Origin: Microbacterium sp. 18062
Lineage (GTDB): Bacteria > Actinomycetota > Actinomycetes > Actinomycetales > Microbacteriaceae
DNA: 64,000 nt
Direction of reading: 5' to 3'
NCBI RefSeq assembly: GCF_902706225.1
Contig: NZ_CACSKB010000014.1
Span: 1-64,000 of the forward strand
Shown here: positions 17,692 to 25,969 of the stretch, piece by piece
Layout: the number at the start of each line of letters is the position of its first letter
Numbering within the stretch: the first letter of the stretch is position 1
Made by a program: the position numbers and the translations under genes
Notes under the pieces: generated by a model
The model's database searches: none
The model's input: the letters and a program-made list of their open reading frames with translations, nothing else
Told to the model about the DNA's origin: nothing

Positions 17692-18648
17692 TCAGTTGCT
17701 CTCCGCCGCGGTGCGCAGCAGATTCGCGAGGGGGACCGGGATCTCCTCGTGCACGTTGTGGTGCGCGTGCACGACGACGACCTCGGCATCGGGGCATCGC
17801 CGGGCGAACTCCGTCGCATCCTCCTCGGTCACGTAGCCGCGATCTGCGCGGATCAGGGTCAGCGGCGCACGGACCCCCTCGACGTCGTCCCAGCCGGCCG
17901 CCGAGAGCACGTCCCGCAGGGTGTCCGGGGCGGTCGGGGCGTCGCCGTCCGCGGTGTCTGCGCCTGGGGCGGCGGCGTTCGCCGCGGCGGCGGCGAGGTG
18001 CGCGAAGTGGTGCTTCCACTCGACCCGTCCGTCCGGCCGGATGCGCGAGTTCAGGTAGACCCCTCGGGTGGCCGCGGCGCGCGTGCCGCCCAGCCCGAAG
18101 CCGAGCGCCCGCTCCACCAGCTCGTCGCGCGTGGCCCAGTCGGTGGGGCCGGCGAAGAACTGCCGCACCTGGCGGGGACCCGCATCCGGATCGACGCCGG
18201 GCGTGATGTCGATGATCACGAGGCGCCGGACCAGATCGGGATGGGCCGCCGCCACGGCCGCGGCGGCGAGGCCGCCGAGCGAATGCCCGACGAGCACCTG
18301 CGGTCGGTCGGTCCACTCGCGCAGGGCGAGGGCGACGTCGCCGGCGAGGGTGCGCGGCGAGTAGTCGGCATCCTCGCGCCACGACGAGTCACCGTGTCCG
18401 GCCAGGTCGATCGCGAGCGCCGGGAGGCCGAGGGCGAGGATCGTCGTGTCCCACGTGTGCGCGTTCAGCCCCGCGCCGTGGAGGAAGGCGACCAGGGGCG
18501 GATCGTCGCCGTAGCGGAGCCCGGCGAGCGTCCGGCCGTCGGGGAGGTCGAGCGTCCGCCGTGCGGCGGCGGGGAGGGGGCCGCGGCGGCCGATGTCGGC
18601 GGCCTGCGCCGGGAGGAACGAGAACTCGTCGAAAGCGTCGTCGGTCAC
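17692..18648 (-). CDS. Alpha/beta hydrolase
   Basis: A 318-residue hydrolase. The oxyanion strand is FLHGAGLNAHTW, the nucleophile elbow is VGHSLGGLAAA, the acid is probably the Asp in LIRADRGYV, and the base is in the late VHAHHNVHEEIP. DLAGHGDSSW is typical of esterase/lactonase-like members. A low-complexity Ala/Asp-rich insertion lies around residues 225-245. GTG start with a leaderless-type promoter. The substrate cannot be named. Confidence 0.8.
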   Translation of the reverse strand: MTDDAFDEFSFLPAQAADIGRRGPLPAAARRTLDLPDGRTLAGLRYGDDPPLVAFLHGAGLNAHTWDTTILALGLPALAIDLAGHGDSSWREDADYSPRTLAGDVALALREWTDRPQVLVGHSLGGLAAAAVAAAHPDLVRRLVIIDITPGVDPDAGPRQVRQFFAGPTDWATRDELVERALGFGLGGTRAAATRGVYLNSRIRPDGRVEWKHHFAHLAAAAANAAAPGADTADGDAPTAPDTLRDVLSAAGWDDVEGVRAPLTLIRADRGYVTEEDATEFARRCPDAEVVVVHAHHNVHEEIPVPLANLLRTAAESN

Positions 18649-18654
18649 GAGGGA

Positions 18655-18660
18655 ATGCTA
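18655..18660 (-). promoter_or_regulatory. -10 box TAGCAT, leaderless start at 18648
   Basis: On the minus strand TAGCAT is six bases before the GTG of the alpha/beta hydrolase. Confidence 0.55.
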
Positions 18661-18773
18661 CGCGCAGCCATGCCGCTCCGGGACGACGATGCGCCGTATG
18701 ACGCAGGATCACGGCCGTCCGGTGCCCCGGTCGGGATCGGGCGACGCTCCGCCCCGGCGCGCTGGTCGATCGG

Positions 18774-18779
18774 TACCCT
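18774..18779 (+). promoter_or_regulatory. -10 box TACCCT, leaderless start at 18787
   Basis: TACCCT, seven bases, then the ATG of the AhpD-like gene. Confidence 0.55.
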
Positions 18780-18786
18780 GGGACCC

Positions 18787-19257
18787 ATGAGCGAAGAGCG
18801 CCGGGTCCATCTCTCCAGGTCGGCGCCCGAGGCCTACAGGGCTCTCGAGGCGCTCGCCAAGACGGTCGGAGCGGTCGCCGCCGAGGCGGGCATCGACGAC
18901 CGGCTCAAGGAGCTCGTGCAGCTGCACGCGTCACAGTTGAACGGATGCGCGTTCTGCGTCCGCGTGCACGTCGATCGCGGCCTCGCGGCGGGCCTGGACG
19001 CCGATGCGATCGCGCAGGTGGCCGTCTGGCGCGAGTCGGGCGTGTTCACGGAGCGGGAGCGCGCGGGACTCGAGCTCGCCGAGGCCGTCACCTTCATCGA
19101 CGAGGGGGGCGTGCCCGACGAGGTCTACGATCGCGTCGGCGGCATCCTCTCGGAGACCGAGTACGTGGCGCTGAGCTGGATCCTCGTCTCGATCAACGCG
19201 TTCAACCGCATCGCCATCGCGGGACGCTACCCGGTGCCGCCGCGCGACCTGTCGTGA
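18787..19257 (+). CDS. Carboxymuconolactone decarboxylase family protein (AhpD-like)
   Basis: A 156-residue all-helical protein with the redox CxxC motif in QLNGCAFCVRVHVDRG, where the Cys pair and nearby His define AhpD-like alkylhydroperoxidase cores. WRESGVFTERERAGLELAEAVT is the conserved helix 4-5 segment. The likely role is peroxide or oxidative-stress reduction, but many relatives have no known reaction. Its stop overlaps the GTG of the following phosphatase (GTGA), indicating translational coupling. Confidence 0.85.
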   Translation: MSEERRVHLSRSAPEAYRALEALAKTVGAVAAEAGIDDRLKELVQLHASQLNGCAFCVRVHVDRGLAAGLDADAIAQVAVWRESGVFTERERAGLELAEAVTFIDEGGVPDEVYDRVGGILSETEYVALSWILVSINAFNRIAIAGRYPVPPRDLS

Positions 19258-19982
19258 ACGAGGTGCCCGCCCGCGCCATCGCGGGCGCCGAGAACTTCCG
19301 AGACACCGGCGGGCTTCCGGCGGCGGGCGGGACGACCCGATCGGGGGTCCTCTTCCGCTCCGGCACCCTCGCGCGCCTCGCCCCTGCCGCGCAGGCGGCG
19401 ATCGCCGAGCTGGGGCTTCGGCGCATCATCGATCTGCGCGACGACGACGAAGTGCGGCGGGATCCGACGCTGCTCGAGCCCGTGGTGCTCGACACGGTGC
19501 GGGTCCCGCTGCTCCTCGGCTCGGTGTCCTCCTTCCTCGAGGCCGACCGGGGGCTCGACGAGCTCTACGCGCATATCGTCGATGAGTCGGCGCCGCAACT
19601 GATCGAGGTCGTGCATGGCGTGCTGGCGATGCAGCCGGTGCTCGTGCACTGCACGGCGGGCAAGGACCGCACGGGCGTCTCGATCGCGCTGATCCTCGCG
19701 GCGACGGGTGTGGAGGAGGACGCCATCGTCGCGGACTACGCGCGTACCGCGGCCATGCTCTCGCCGGAGCGGAATCGTCGCGTCCTGTCGTCGCTGCGGA
19801 TGGCACATCCGCAGTCGGCGCATCTCGAGGAGCTCGTCACGGGCTCGCCGGAACCGGTGATGCGGACGCTGCTCGACCGCCTGCGGAGCTCCTACGGCGC
19901 CCCCGTCGAGTACCTGCGGGCGGCGGGCCTGCACGACGACGAGATCGTCGAGCTCCGCCGCATCCTGGTCGCCGCGTCCTGA
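19254..19982 (+). CDS. Tyrosine-protein phosphatase (atypical, lipid/PTP-like)
   Basis: A 242-residue member of the bacterial PtpB-like tyrosine phosphatase family. The N-terminus ENFRDTGG and the FRSGTLARL segment are typical, IIDLRDDDEV follows, and the P-loop is VHCTAGKDRTG, with the nucleophilic Cys and CX5R. The family acts on phosphotyrosine and, in mycobacterial MptpB, phosphoinositides. GTG start within the stop of the AhpD-like gene. The functional link between the two is not evident. Confidence 0.85.
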   Translation: MNEVPARAIAGAENFRDTGGLPAAGGTTRSGVLFRSGTLARLAPAAQAAIAELGLRRIIDLRDDDEVRRDPTLLEPVVLDTVRVPLLLGSVSSFLEADRGLDELYAHIVDESAPQLIEVVHGVLAMQPVLVHCTAGKDRTGVSIALILAATGVEEDAIVADYARTAAMLSPERNRRVLSSLRMAHPQSAHLEELVTGSPEPVMRTLLDRLRSSYGAPVEYLRAAGLHDDEIVELRRILVAAS

Positions 19983-20040
19983 GCCGTCGGGGCCGACGCG
20001 GGCGGATGCGCCGCATCCTGTGCGATCGAGAAGAATTCCC

Positions 20041-20068
20041 CGCGAGGGTAGGCATGCCTAACCTCGCG
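20041..20068 (+). promoter_or_regulatory. 28-bp palindrome, DtxR/IdeR-type iron box candidate
   Basis: CGCGAGG-G-TAGGCATGCCTA-A-CCTCGCG is palindromic except for one mismatched pair. The AGGnTAGGC / GCCTAACCT half-sites match DtxR/IdeR half-sites, though the two halves are spaced wider than in the classic 19-bp box. It overlaps the expected -35 region of the downstream SIP gene, a good place for iron-dependent repression. It could also act as a terminator for the phosphatase gene. Confidence 0.55.
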
Positions 20069-20072
20069 GGGT

Positions 20073-20078
20073 TATAGT
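20073..20078 (+). promoter_or_regulatory. -10 box TATAGT of the SIP gene
   Basis: TATAGT, nine bases, then ATG at 20088; the strongest -10 match among the leaderless-type promoters in this window. Confidence 0.6.
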
Positions 20079-20087
20079 GGGTGCGTC

Positions 20088-20558
20088 ATGATCGAGCACA
20101 CCGTCCACAGCCAGAGCGCCTGCCGTGCGTCCAAGCACGTGCGCGCCCAGCACCTGGTGACGGCTGACGAGACCTCGCTCTCCGACCTCGAGATGCTGCT
20201 GACGACGCTCCCGCTCTGCTCCACGGGCCGCGTGTTCGTCGAGGTCCCCGACGAGGAGCACATCGTCGACATCCGCGTTCCCGCCCGCATGACGATCACG
20301 TGGCTCGCGCGGTCCCGTCGCACGGGGGATCCTGGCACGGGACGCGCCTGCGCCCCCGGCGTCGCCCTCAGCCGAGCCGTCATCGCGTGGGCCGACGAGA
20401 TGCTCTGCACCGATGACGACGCCTGCGGCACGTCGGTGACGCTGCTCGGCGGCTACCTCGGCACGGCCGACATCGTCGACCACCTCGTCGAGAACCGGGG
20501 CATCCCGGCGGTGCGCATCCACACCCCGGAGCGCTTCGGTCTGCTCACCTCGCGCTGA
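20088..20558 (+). CDS. SIP-domain protein (siderophore-interacting, C-terminal domain only)
   Basis: A 156-residue protein that resembles only the NAD(P)-binding C-terminal half of siderophore-interacting ferric reductases. AQHLVTADETSLSDLEMLL, GRVFVEVPDEEHI, MTITWLARS and GVALSRAVIAWADEML match SIP segments, while the FAD-binding N-terminal domain is absent. It therefore may assist iron release from siderophores with a partner, or be a specialised actinobacterial form. Several Cys and His residues (for example SACRASKH and CTDDDACG) could bind metal. The palindromic iron-box-like promoter supports an iron-starvation role. Confidence 0.75.
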   Translation: MIEHTVHSQSACRASKHVRAQHLVTADETSLSDLEMLLTTLPLCSTGRVFVEVPDEEHIVDIRVPARMTITWLARSRRTGDPGTGRACAPGVALSRAVIAWADEMLCTDDDACGTSVTLLGGYLGTADIVDHLVENRGIPAVRIHTPERFGLLTSR

Positions 20559-20640
20559 GGTCAGCGTCTCGGCGCCCCTGGCGGGCCACACATGTCATGA
20601 GCTATGAACGGGCCGGCCTCCCCATGACCTGGCGACGCGC

Positions 20641-20679
20641 CCCTTCGTCTCGGAGCTCGCGCTTTCGCTTCAGGAACCG
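20641..20679 (+). repeat. CCTTCGTCTCGGAGCT repeat, copy 1
   Basis: Core CCTTCGTCTCGGAGCT followed by a short T/C-rich segment and CAGGAACCG. It matches the elements at 26064-26098 (inverted) and 32502-32540. It lies in the gap 20559-20697 between convergent genes, which holds no gene. Confidence 0.7.
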
Positions 20680-20697
20680 AACCCGGAGACCTCCGGG

Positions 20698-21153
20698 TCA
20701 GCGGGAGGAGCGGCGCACGTAGTTGCCGTCCTCGAGGCCGGCCTCGATCTCGAAGCGGTTGCGCAGCGGGTCGCGGCCCGCGAGCGCGTACAGCACGGGC
20801 ATGAGGAAGCCGTAGCGACGCCACTGACGCTCGTGGACGGCCTCGTGCGCGAGGAGCCGCGCGTTCGTGGGACCGTCGCCGGTGAGGAAGCAGTTCCCCA
20901 CGCACACGCCGCCGCGGGGATACGCCCAGGAGGGCAGCCCGCGGAACACGTGGAGCGGGCCGTGCCGCTCCACCCGGCCGCGGCTCCACACCGATCCCCA
21001 CATCCAGCCGACGGTGCATCCGTACAGGTAGCCGATCCGGCTGACGGGGGAGTCGAGCAGGAATGCAGGGATCCAGCGGTCGAGCCGCCGTCCCCGTTCC
21101 ACGGCGCGTTCGGCACGCGCGCGCCAGTCGGCCGGCGGGCGAGCGGCGCTCAC
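20698..21153 (-). CDS. Uncharacterised HExxH protein (putative zincin-like)
   Basis: A 151-residue protein I do not recognise by name. It carries HEAVH at residues 103-107, an HExxH zinc-protease motif, followed by a conserved-looking FEIEAGLEDGNY (Glu135/Glu137 could be a third ligand), a gluzincin-like arrangement. A hydrophobic stretch RIGYLYGCTVGWMWGSVW precedes it, and three cysteines (46, 84, 88) occur. The GTG start overlaps the arginase-like stop (GTGA), so it is translated with that gene. Protease activity is inference. Confidence 0.7.
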   Translation of the reverse strand: MSAARPPADWRARAERAVERGRRLDRWIPAFLLDSPVSRIGYLYGCTVGWMWGSVWSRGRVERHGPLHVFRGLPSWAYPRGGVCVGNCFLTGDGPTNARLLAHEAVHERQWRRYGFLMPVLYALAGRDPLRNRFEIEAGLEDGNYVRRSSR

Positions 21154-21965
21154 GCGAGCGCCCCCACGAGGCGCAGGATCGTCCCCAGGTCGGATGCGGC
21201 GTCCGCGGGGGAGGCGGGGGCGAACTCGGTGATCGTGGCGCCGGCGACGGGAAAGGCCTCGCGGAGGGCTCTGAGCGCGGCCACGAGCGCGACCGGATCC
21301 GCTCCGAAGGGCACCGGGAAGCCGATCCCGGTGATCGCGGACGGGTCGAGCACGTCGAGGTCGATGTGGATGTGGATGCGGCGCGCGCCGGTGGCGGCGA
21401 CCGCGGCGACGAGCTGCGCGGGATCGTCGAGGGCGTCGGTGGGGAGCATCCGGATCCCCGCCTCCTCGACGAACGCCGCTTCTGCGGGGTCCAGATCGCG
21501 GGTTCCGACGAGCACGACCCGCGCGGGCGTGACCGCACCCGCGGGCAGGGCGAGACCTTCGGGGCCTTCTCCGAGGATCGCCCGCAGCACCATGCCGTGG
21601 AAGGCGCCCGACAGGCTGCTCTCGGGGGAGTTCAGGTCGGCGTGCGCGTCCATCCAGACGACGGCGAGGTCGTCTCCCGCCGTCGCGGCGACCGCCCCGG
21701 CGGCGACGCCGCAGTCGCCGCCCACCACGATGAGCGGCTCCTCCGCGTGACGCACCGCCTCTTCGACGAGCTCGCGGACGCGTCGCAGCGTCGAGAGCCG
21801 GCGTACGCCCGTGCCCAGGTCCTCTCCGGCCTCGGCCGGGACCTCGATCATGGTGCACGCGGCTCTCGGCAGATCGCCGGCGATCGCCTCGGCGCCGTCG
21901 ACGAGCTGCATCGCCCGTGCCGAGGAGGAGCCCTGCCACTGCGGCACGATCAGGAAGCGCGCCAT
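21150..21965 (-). CDS. Arginase/agmatinase-family protein
   Basis: A 271-residue ureohydrolase-fold protein. The Mn-binding motifs are VVWMDAHADLN and HIDLDVLDPSAITG, both intact. The first motif reads VVGGDCGVAAG, where typical enzymes have GGDH, so one Mn ligand is Cys instead of His. FHGM is also present. It may hydrolyse a guanidino or amidino compound, but the altered site makes the substrate uncertain. CCGGAGG eight bases upstream fixes the ATG at 21965. It sits between pspA and the HExxH gene in one transcription unit. Confidence 0.82.
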   Translation of the reverse strand: MARFLIVPQWQGSSSARAMQLVDGAEAIAGDLPRAACTMIEVPAEAGEDLGTGVRRLSTLRRVRELVEEAVRHAEEPLIVVGGDCGVAAGAVAATAGDDLAVVWMDAHADLNSPESSLSGAFHGMVLRAILGEGPEGLALPAGAVTPARVVLVGTRDLDPAEAAFVEEAGIRMLPTDALDDPAQLVAAVAATGARRIHIHIDLDVLDPSAITGIGFPVPFGADPVALVAALRALREAFPVAGATITEFAPASPADAASDLGTILRLVGALA

Positions 21966-22015
21966 CTCCATCACCTCCGGAAGGGCGGGGCCGCGACGCG
22001 CGACCCCGCCGTCGC

Positions 22016-22807
22016 TCACTGCTGGTGCTGCTGCGGCAGTTGCTGCTGCGGGACGGGCTGCCCCTCGGCGCCGGCGCCGAGCGCGCCCTGCGGCTGGCCC
22101 CCTGCCTTCAGCGCGGCCAGCCGCGCCTCGACCTCGGTGAGCTCGCCGATGTCGTCGAGGCTCTCGAACTGGGCGTCGAGGCTCGACGCGGCGAGCTCCG
22201 CCTTGCCCTGGGCGAGAGCCTCCTGACGGCGGATCTTGTCCTCGAATCGGCCGATCTCGCTCGTCGGGTCGAGCACGTTGACGCTCTTGATGGCATCGTG
22301 CACCTTGTTCTGCGCCTCGGCGACCTTGGCACGCGCGAGCAGCTCGCTGCGCTTGGTCTTCAGCTGCTCGAGCTTCTGCTTCATGCCGCTGAGGCCGTCT
22401 TTGAGCTTGTCGACGACCTCGGTCTGCGCGGCGATCTGCGGGGCGGCGGCCTTCGCCTGGCTCTCCTCGGAGAGCTGGCGCTGCAGCGCGATCTTGGCGA
22501 GGTTGTCGAACTTGTCGGCATCCGTCGCGTTCCCGGCGCCGCGCAGGTCGTCGGCCCGCCGGCTGGCGGCGAGGGCCTTGCTGCCCCACTCGGCCGCGGC
22601 CTGCACGTCCTCCTGGTGGTCGCGCTCCAGCAGCCGCAGGTTGCCGATCGTCTCGGCGATGGCCGCCTCCGCGTCGGCGATGTTGTTCGTGTAGTCGCGC
22701 ACGAGCTGGTCGAGCATCTTCTGCGGGTCCTCCGCAGAATCGATCATCGCGTTGACGTTCGCGCGGACGAGGGTCGAGATGCGTCCGAAGATGGACTGCT
22801 TGGCCAT
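22016..22807 (-). CDS. pspA: PspA/IM30-family membrane-stress protein
   Basis: A 263-residue, almost wholly coiled-coil protein. It starts SIFGRISTLVRANVNAMIDSAEDP, the amphipathic membrane-binding helix and first conserved block of the PspA/Vipp1 (ESCRT-III-like) family, and continues with MLDQLVRDYTNNIADAEAAIA. The last 25 residues are Gln/Pro-rich (PVPQQQLPQQHQQ), an unusual tail. It would polymerise on stressed membrane. It lies 41 bases after the TPM-domain gene, implying one operon. Confidence 0.9.
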   Translation of the reverse strand: MAKQSIFGRISTLVRANVNAMIDSAEDPQKMLDQLVRDYTNNIADAEAAIAETIGNLRLLERDHQEDVQAAAEWGSKALAASRRADDLRGAGNATDADKFDNLAKIALQRQLSEESQAKAAAPQIAAQTEVVDKLKDGLSGMKQKLEQLKTKRSELLARAKVAEAQNKVHDAIKSVNVLDPTSEIGRFEDKIRRQEALAQGKAELAASSLDAQFESLDDIGELTEVEARLAALKAGGQPQGALGAGAEGQPVPQQQLPQQHQQ

Positions 22808-22848
22808 CGTGTTTCCTTTCCTTGAGGTGTTCTCCGGGTGGGGCGGGG

Positions 22849-24864
22849 TCAGAAACGGCCGCCGCCGGAGCGGGACCGGCCGCCGCCGCCGAAGCTTCCG
22901 CCGCCGCTCCGGGAGCGTCCGCCCCCGAAGCCGCCGCCGCCACGGGAGCCGCCCCCGCCGCCGCGCGAGCCGCCGCCGAACCCGCCGAAGCCGCTGTTGC
23001 GGGAGCGTCCGCCGCCGCCTCCGAGCATCGAGCCGATGAGGAGCCCGCCCAGCATGGCGCCCATGTCGTTCCCTCCGCCGCCTCCGGCCGGGGCGAACAC
23101 ATCGACGTCGCCCCGTGCGGATTCGGTCGCCGAGGCGGCGAGCTGTGCGGCGCGCTGAGCGGCCTGCAGGGCGCGCTCGGGGTCGGTCGCCTGCAGTCCC
23201 TGCGCCTCGGTGAGCGAGGTGCGGGCCTCGGTCAGCCGCGTGCGTGCGGTGGCGCCGACGGCACCGCGCCGGGCGGCGATGAAGTCCTCGGCGGCCGAGA
23301 TCTGGGCCGCGGCCTGCGCCAGGGTGGGACCGAGCAGCTGACGGGCGTGGTCGATGCGGGCCGCGGCGTCGCGGGCGGACAGCAGGAGGGCGTCGAGCTT
23401 CTCGTCCGCGGCCTGCAGCCGCTGCAGGGTCGCCACGGGATCGCCCGCGCCCTCGCGGGCCGCGTCGGCCTCGACGCGGGCTGCGGCCACGGCGCTCGCG
23501 AGGCGGCCGTCGGCATCCGGCAGAGCGGCTGCGGAGGCGATGTCGCGGTCGAGCTCCGCTGCGAGCGCCGGGATCTGTGCGGCGGCGCTCGTCAGCTGCG
23601 CATCGAGGGTGTCGACGGCCTGCGCCAGCCCGCGCGCCTGCGCCACGGCGTCCTCGGCCGAGCGGATGGCGACCGCGGCGTCTCCCGACGCGCCGCGGGC
23701 GAGCGCGGCGGCGGCGGCGGCGAGCTGGTCATCTGCGAAGCCGAGACGATGGCGGGCCTGCTCGATGTTGTCGGCGACGGTCACGAGCGCGGACGCGGCA
23801 TAGGTCGCGCTCAGCTGTGCGATCCGGGCCGACGCGGGGGAGACCTCGTCCTCGGCGTTCTTGCGCTCTGCGCGCACGCGGTCGAGTGCGGCCGGGGCGT
23901 CCTGCTCGAGCCGACGCAGCTCGTCGAAGGCCGCGGCCTGCTCGTCGAGGCGCGCCTCGGCGCTCTCGCACAGCGCGAGCACCTCGGTGTGCCACGCGCG
24001 CACCTGCTCGTCGCTGTCGGGGATGTCGTCGTCGAGCTGCTGACGCAGGGAGAACGCCCGGTCGAGGTCGGCCCGGGATGCGGCGAGGGCGGCGACGAAC
24101 GGCGCGGTCGCCGAGTCGGGGAACTGCGCTGTGGCGAAGCCGAGCTCCTGCTCGCCCGTGCGGAGGGCGTCGTCGGTACGGACGAGGGCCGCGGCGGCGC
24201 GCCGCCCGAGATCGGCTGTGCTCTCGGCGGGCTTCGCGGCTGCACCGTCGCCCTTCCGGCGCGAGCGCACCACGAAGAAGATGACGACGGCCACGATGGC
24301 GGCACCGGCGATGACGGCGATGATCACGCCGACGTCGATGCCGGAGCCGTCCGCGGGTGAGACGGAGCCGTCGTCGTCGGACGAGACGGTGCCGCCGACT
24401 GCGACGGTGATGCCGTCGGCGGCCGCGTCGATCGCCCCCGCCCAGTCGTCGTCACGGAGGGCGGGCAGGATGCTCTGCTGTTCGATCGTGGCGAGCTGGT
24501 CCTCGCTCAACGGCCCTGCGGAGTCGCCGGAGAGGTAGAACTGGCGCGAGTCGACCGCGACCGCGAGCAGGTACTGGCTCGGCCCCAGCCCGTTCTGCTC
24601 GGCCGTCGTGTTCGCCCAATCCTCGGCGGCGGCGGGATCGCTGAAGCGATCGACGTAGACGACCCACAGATCGAGGCCGGTCTCGTCCGTGAGACGTTCG
24701 AGTCGCGCCTCGGCGGCGTCGACCTCGGCGGAGCCGAGAACCGCGGCGTCGTCGTAGACGTAGCCGGATCCGAGGGTGACCGGTGCCGCGGCGAGGGCGG
24801 GGCCGGCTCCGATGAGGACGAACGCGAGCGCGGCGAGAAGAGTAAGAGCCCAGCGCTGTCGCAT
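22849..24864 (-). CDS. TPM-domain membrane protein with Gly/Arg-rich tail
   Basis: A 671-residue protein. It has a signal peptide (ALTLLAALAFVLIGAGPALA), an extracellular TPM domain (about 30-150, with LWVVYVDRFSDPAAAEDWAN and DSRQFYLSG), a transmembrane helix (about 165-190, VIIAVIAGAAIVAVVIFFVV), a long Ala-rich helical region (about 210-590), and a C-terminal tail beginning at GGGGGNDMGAMLGG and rich in Gly-Arg-Ser (GGGSRGGGG, GGGRSRSGGG). TPM proteins occur with membrane-stress systems. The start is set by GGAGGAG seven bases upstream; pspA follows directly. Confidence 0.85.
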   Translation of the reverse strand: MRQRWALTLLAALAFVLIGAGPALAAAPVTLGSGYVYDDAAVLGSAEVDAAEARLERLTDETGLDLWVVYVDRFSDPAAAEDWANTTAEQNGLGPSQYLLAVAVDSRQFYLSGDSAGPLSEDQLATIEQQSILPALRDDDWAGAIDAAADGITVAVGGTVSSDDDGSVSPADGSGIDVGVIIAVIAGAAIVAVVIFFVVRSRRKGDGAAAKPAESTADLGRRAAAALVRTDDALRTGEQELGFATAQFPDSATAPFVAALAASRADLDRAFSLRQQLDDDIPDSDEQVRAWHTEVLALCESAEARLDEQAAAFDELRRLEQDAPAALDRVRAERKNAEDEVSPASARIAQLSATYAASALVTVADNIEQARHRLGFADDQLAAAAAALARGASGDAAVAIRSAEDAVAQARGLAQAVDTLDAQLTSAAAQIPALAAELDRDIASAAALPDADGRLASAVAAARVEADAAREGAGDPVATLQRLQAADEKLDALLLSARDAAARIDHARQLLGPTLAQAAAQISAAEDFIAARRGAVGATARTRLTEARTSLTEAQGLQATDPERALQAAQRAAQLAASATESARGDVDVFAPAGGGGGNDMGAMLGGLLIGSMLGGGGGRSRNSGFGGFGGGSRGGGGGSRGGGGFGGGRSRSGGGSFGGGGRSRSGGGRF

Positions 24865-25064
24865 CGATCGTCTCCTCCGAGGGGGGTGGGACACGTCCCG
24901 TCACGAGTCTATGCAGTCCGACTCGAAAATCCCCCGAGAGACGGCTTCCGAGTCCTCCGCGAGGGGCAGTGCTCCGGCGCCGCTGATCAGGGGCCGCCGA
25001 TCCGGCGTGTGCCAGGGACGCGCGCATCGGCGGGTCGCTCCGCGGCGCGCGGCCGACGAGTGGG

Positions 25065-25070
25065 TACGCT
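25065..25070 (+). promoter_or_regulatory. -10 box TACGCT, near-leaderless start at 25080
   Basis: TACGCT, nine bases, then the ATG of the DUF3097 gene. The rest of the gap 24865-25064 shows nothing distinctive. Confidence 0.45.
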
Positions 25071-25079
25071 GGCGCACCG

Positions 25080-25913
25080 ATGGACGACCGATACGGATCA
25101 GATGTGCTCGCCGCCGGCTGGCGCGAGCGCTCGCAGCGCACGCTCGCCCGCGTGGAAGCGCAGCGTGATCTCGTGGTCGAGGTCGCCGAGGACGGCTACT
25201 GCGGTGCGGTGGTCGGGATCACCGGCGGGCTCGTCGAGCTCGAGGACCGCCATGACCGGCGCCGCGTCTTCCCTCTCGGGCCCGGATTCCTCGTCGACGG
25301 CGAGGCGGTCGTGCTGGTCGCCCCCGCACGATCGGCGCCCGCGGCGTCCCGGCGCACCGCGTCCGGCTCGTTCGCCGTGGCCGAGGCACGTGCCCGGGTG
25401 GCCCGGCCGAGCCGCATCCTCGTCGAGGGGCGTCATGACGCCGAGCTCGTGGAGAAGGTCTGGGGCGACGACCTGCGGGTCGAAGGCGTCGTCGTGGAGT
25501 ACCTCGAGGGGGTCGACCTGCTCGCCGAGATGCTGGACGCCGAGCCGCCCACCGCCGAACGGCGTTACGGGGTGCTCGTGGACCACCTCGTGCCGGGATC
25601 GAAGGAGGCGCGCATCGCCCAGACGGTGGAGCGTGGACGCCACGGCGCACACGTGCGGATCGTCGGCCACCCGTTCGTCGACGTGTGGCAGTGCGTGACC
25701 CCGCGTGCGCTCGGCATCCGGGCGTGGCCGGAGGTCCCGCGCGGGATCGACTGGAAGACGGGCGTCTGTCGCGGGCTCGGCTGGCCGGCCGCCGAGCAGG
25801 CCGACTTCGCCCGCGCGTGGAAGCGGATCCTCGGCTCGGTGCACTCGTACCGCGACCTGGAGCCGACACTGCTCGGACGCGTCGAGGAGCTCATCGACTT
25901 CGTGACGGCCTGA
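25080..25913 (+). CDS. DUF3097-family protein (TOPRIM-like segment)
   Basis: A 277-residue protein of the actinobacterial DUF3097 family; no function is established. The N-terminal part (about 1-80) is beta-rich with EVEAQRDLVVEVAEDGY-like sequence. The centre has SRILVEGRHDAELVEKVWGDDL (about 115-135), which resembles a TOPRIM motif, and YGVLVDHLVPGSKEARIA. The C-terminus contains VTPRALGIRAWPEVPRG and WKRILGSVHSYRDLEPTLLGR. A nucleic-acid role is possible from the TOPRIM resemblance, but this is inference. Confidence 0.8.
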   Translation: MDDRYGSDVLAAGWRERSQRTLARVEAQRDLVVEVAEDGYCGAVVGITGGLVELEDRHDRRRVFPLGPGFLVDGEAVVLVAPARSAPAASRRTASGSFAVAEARARVARPSRILVEGRHDAELVEKVWGDDLRVEGVVVEYLEGVDLLAEMLDAEPPTAERRYGVLVDHLVPGSKEARIAQTVERGRHGAHVRIVGHPFVDVWQCVTPRALGIRAWPEVPRGIDWKTGVCRGLGWPAAEQADFARAWKRILGSVHSYRDLEPTLLGRVEELIDFVTA

Positions 25914-25969
25914 CCCGCCACGGAGCGCTCAGCAGGAGCCCGGGCCGCTGAGCCGGAGAGTCGCGGAGC

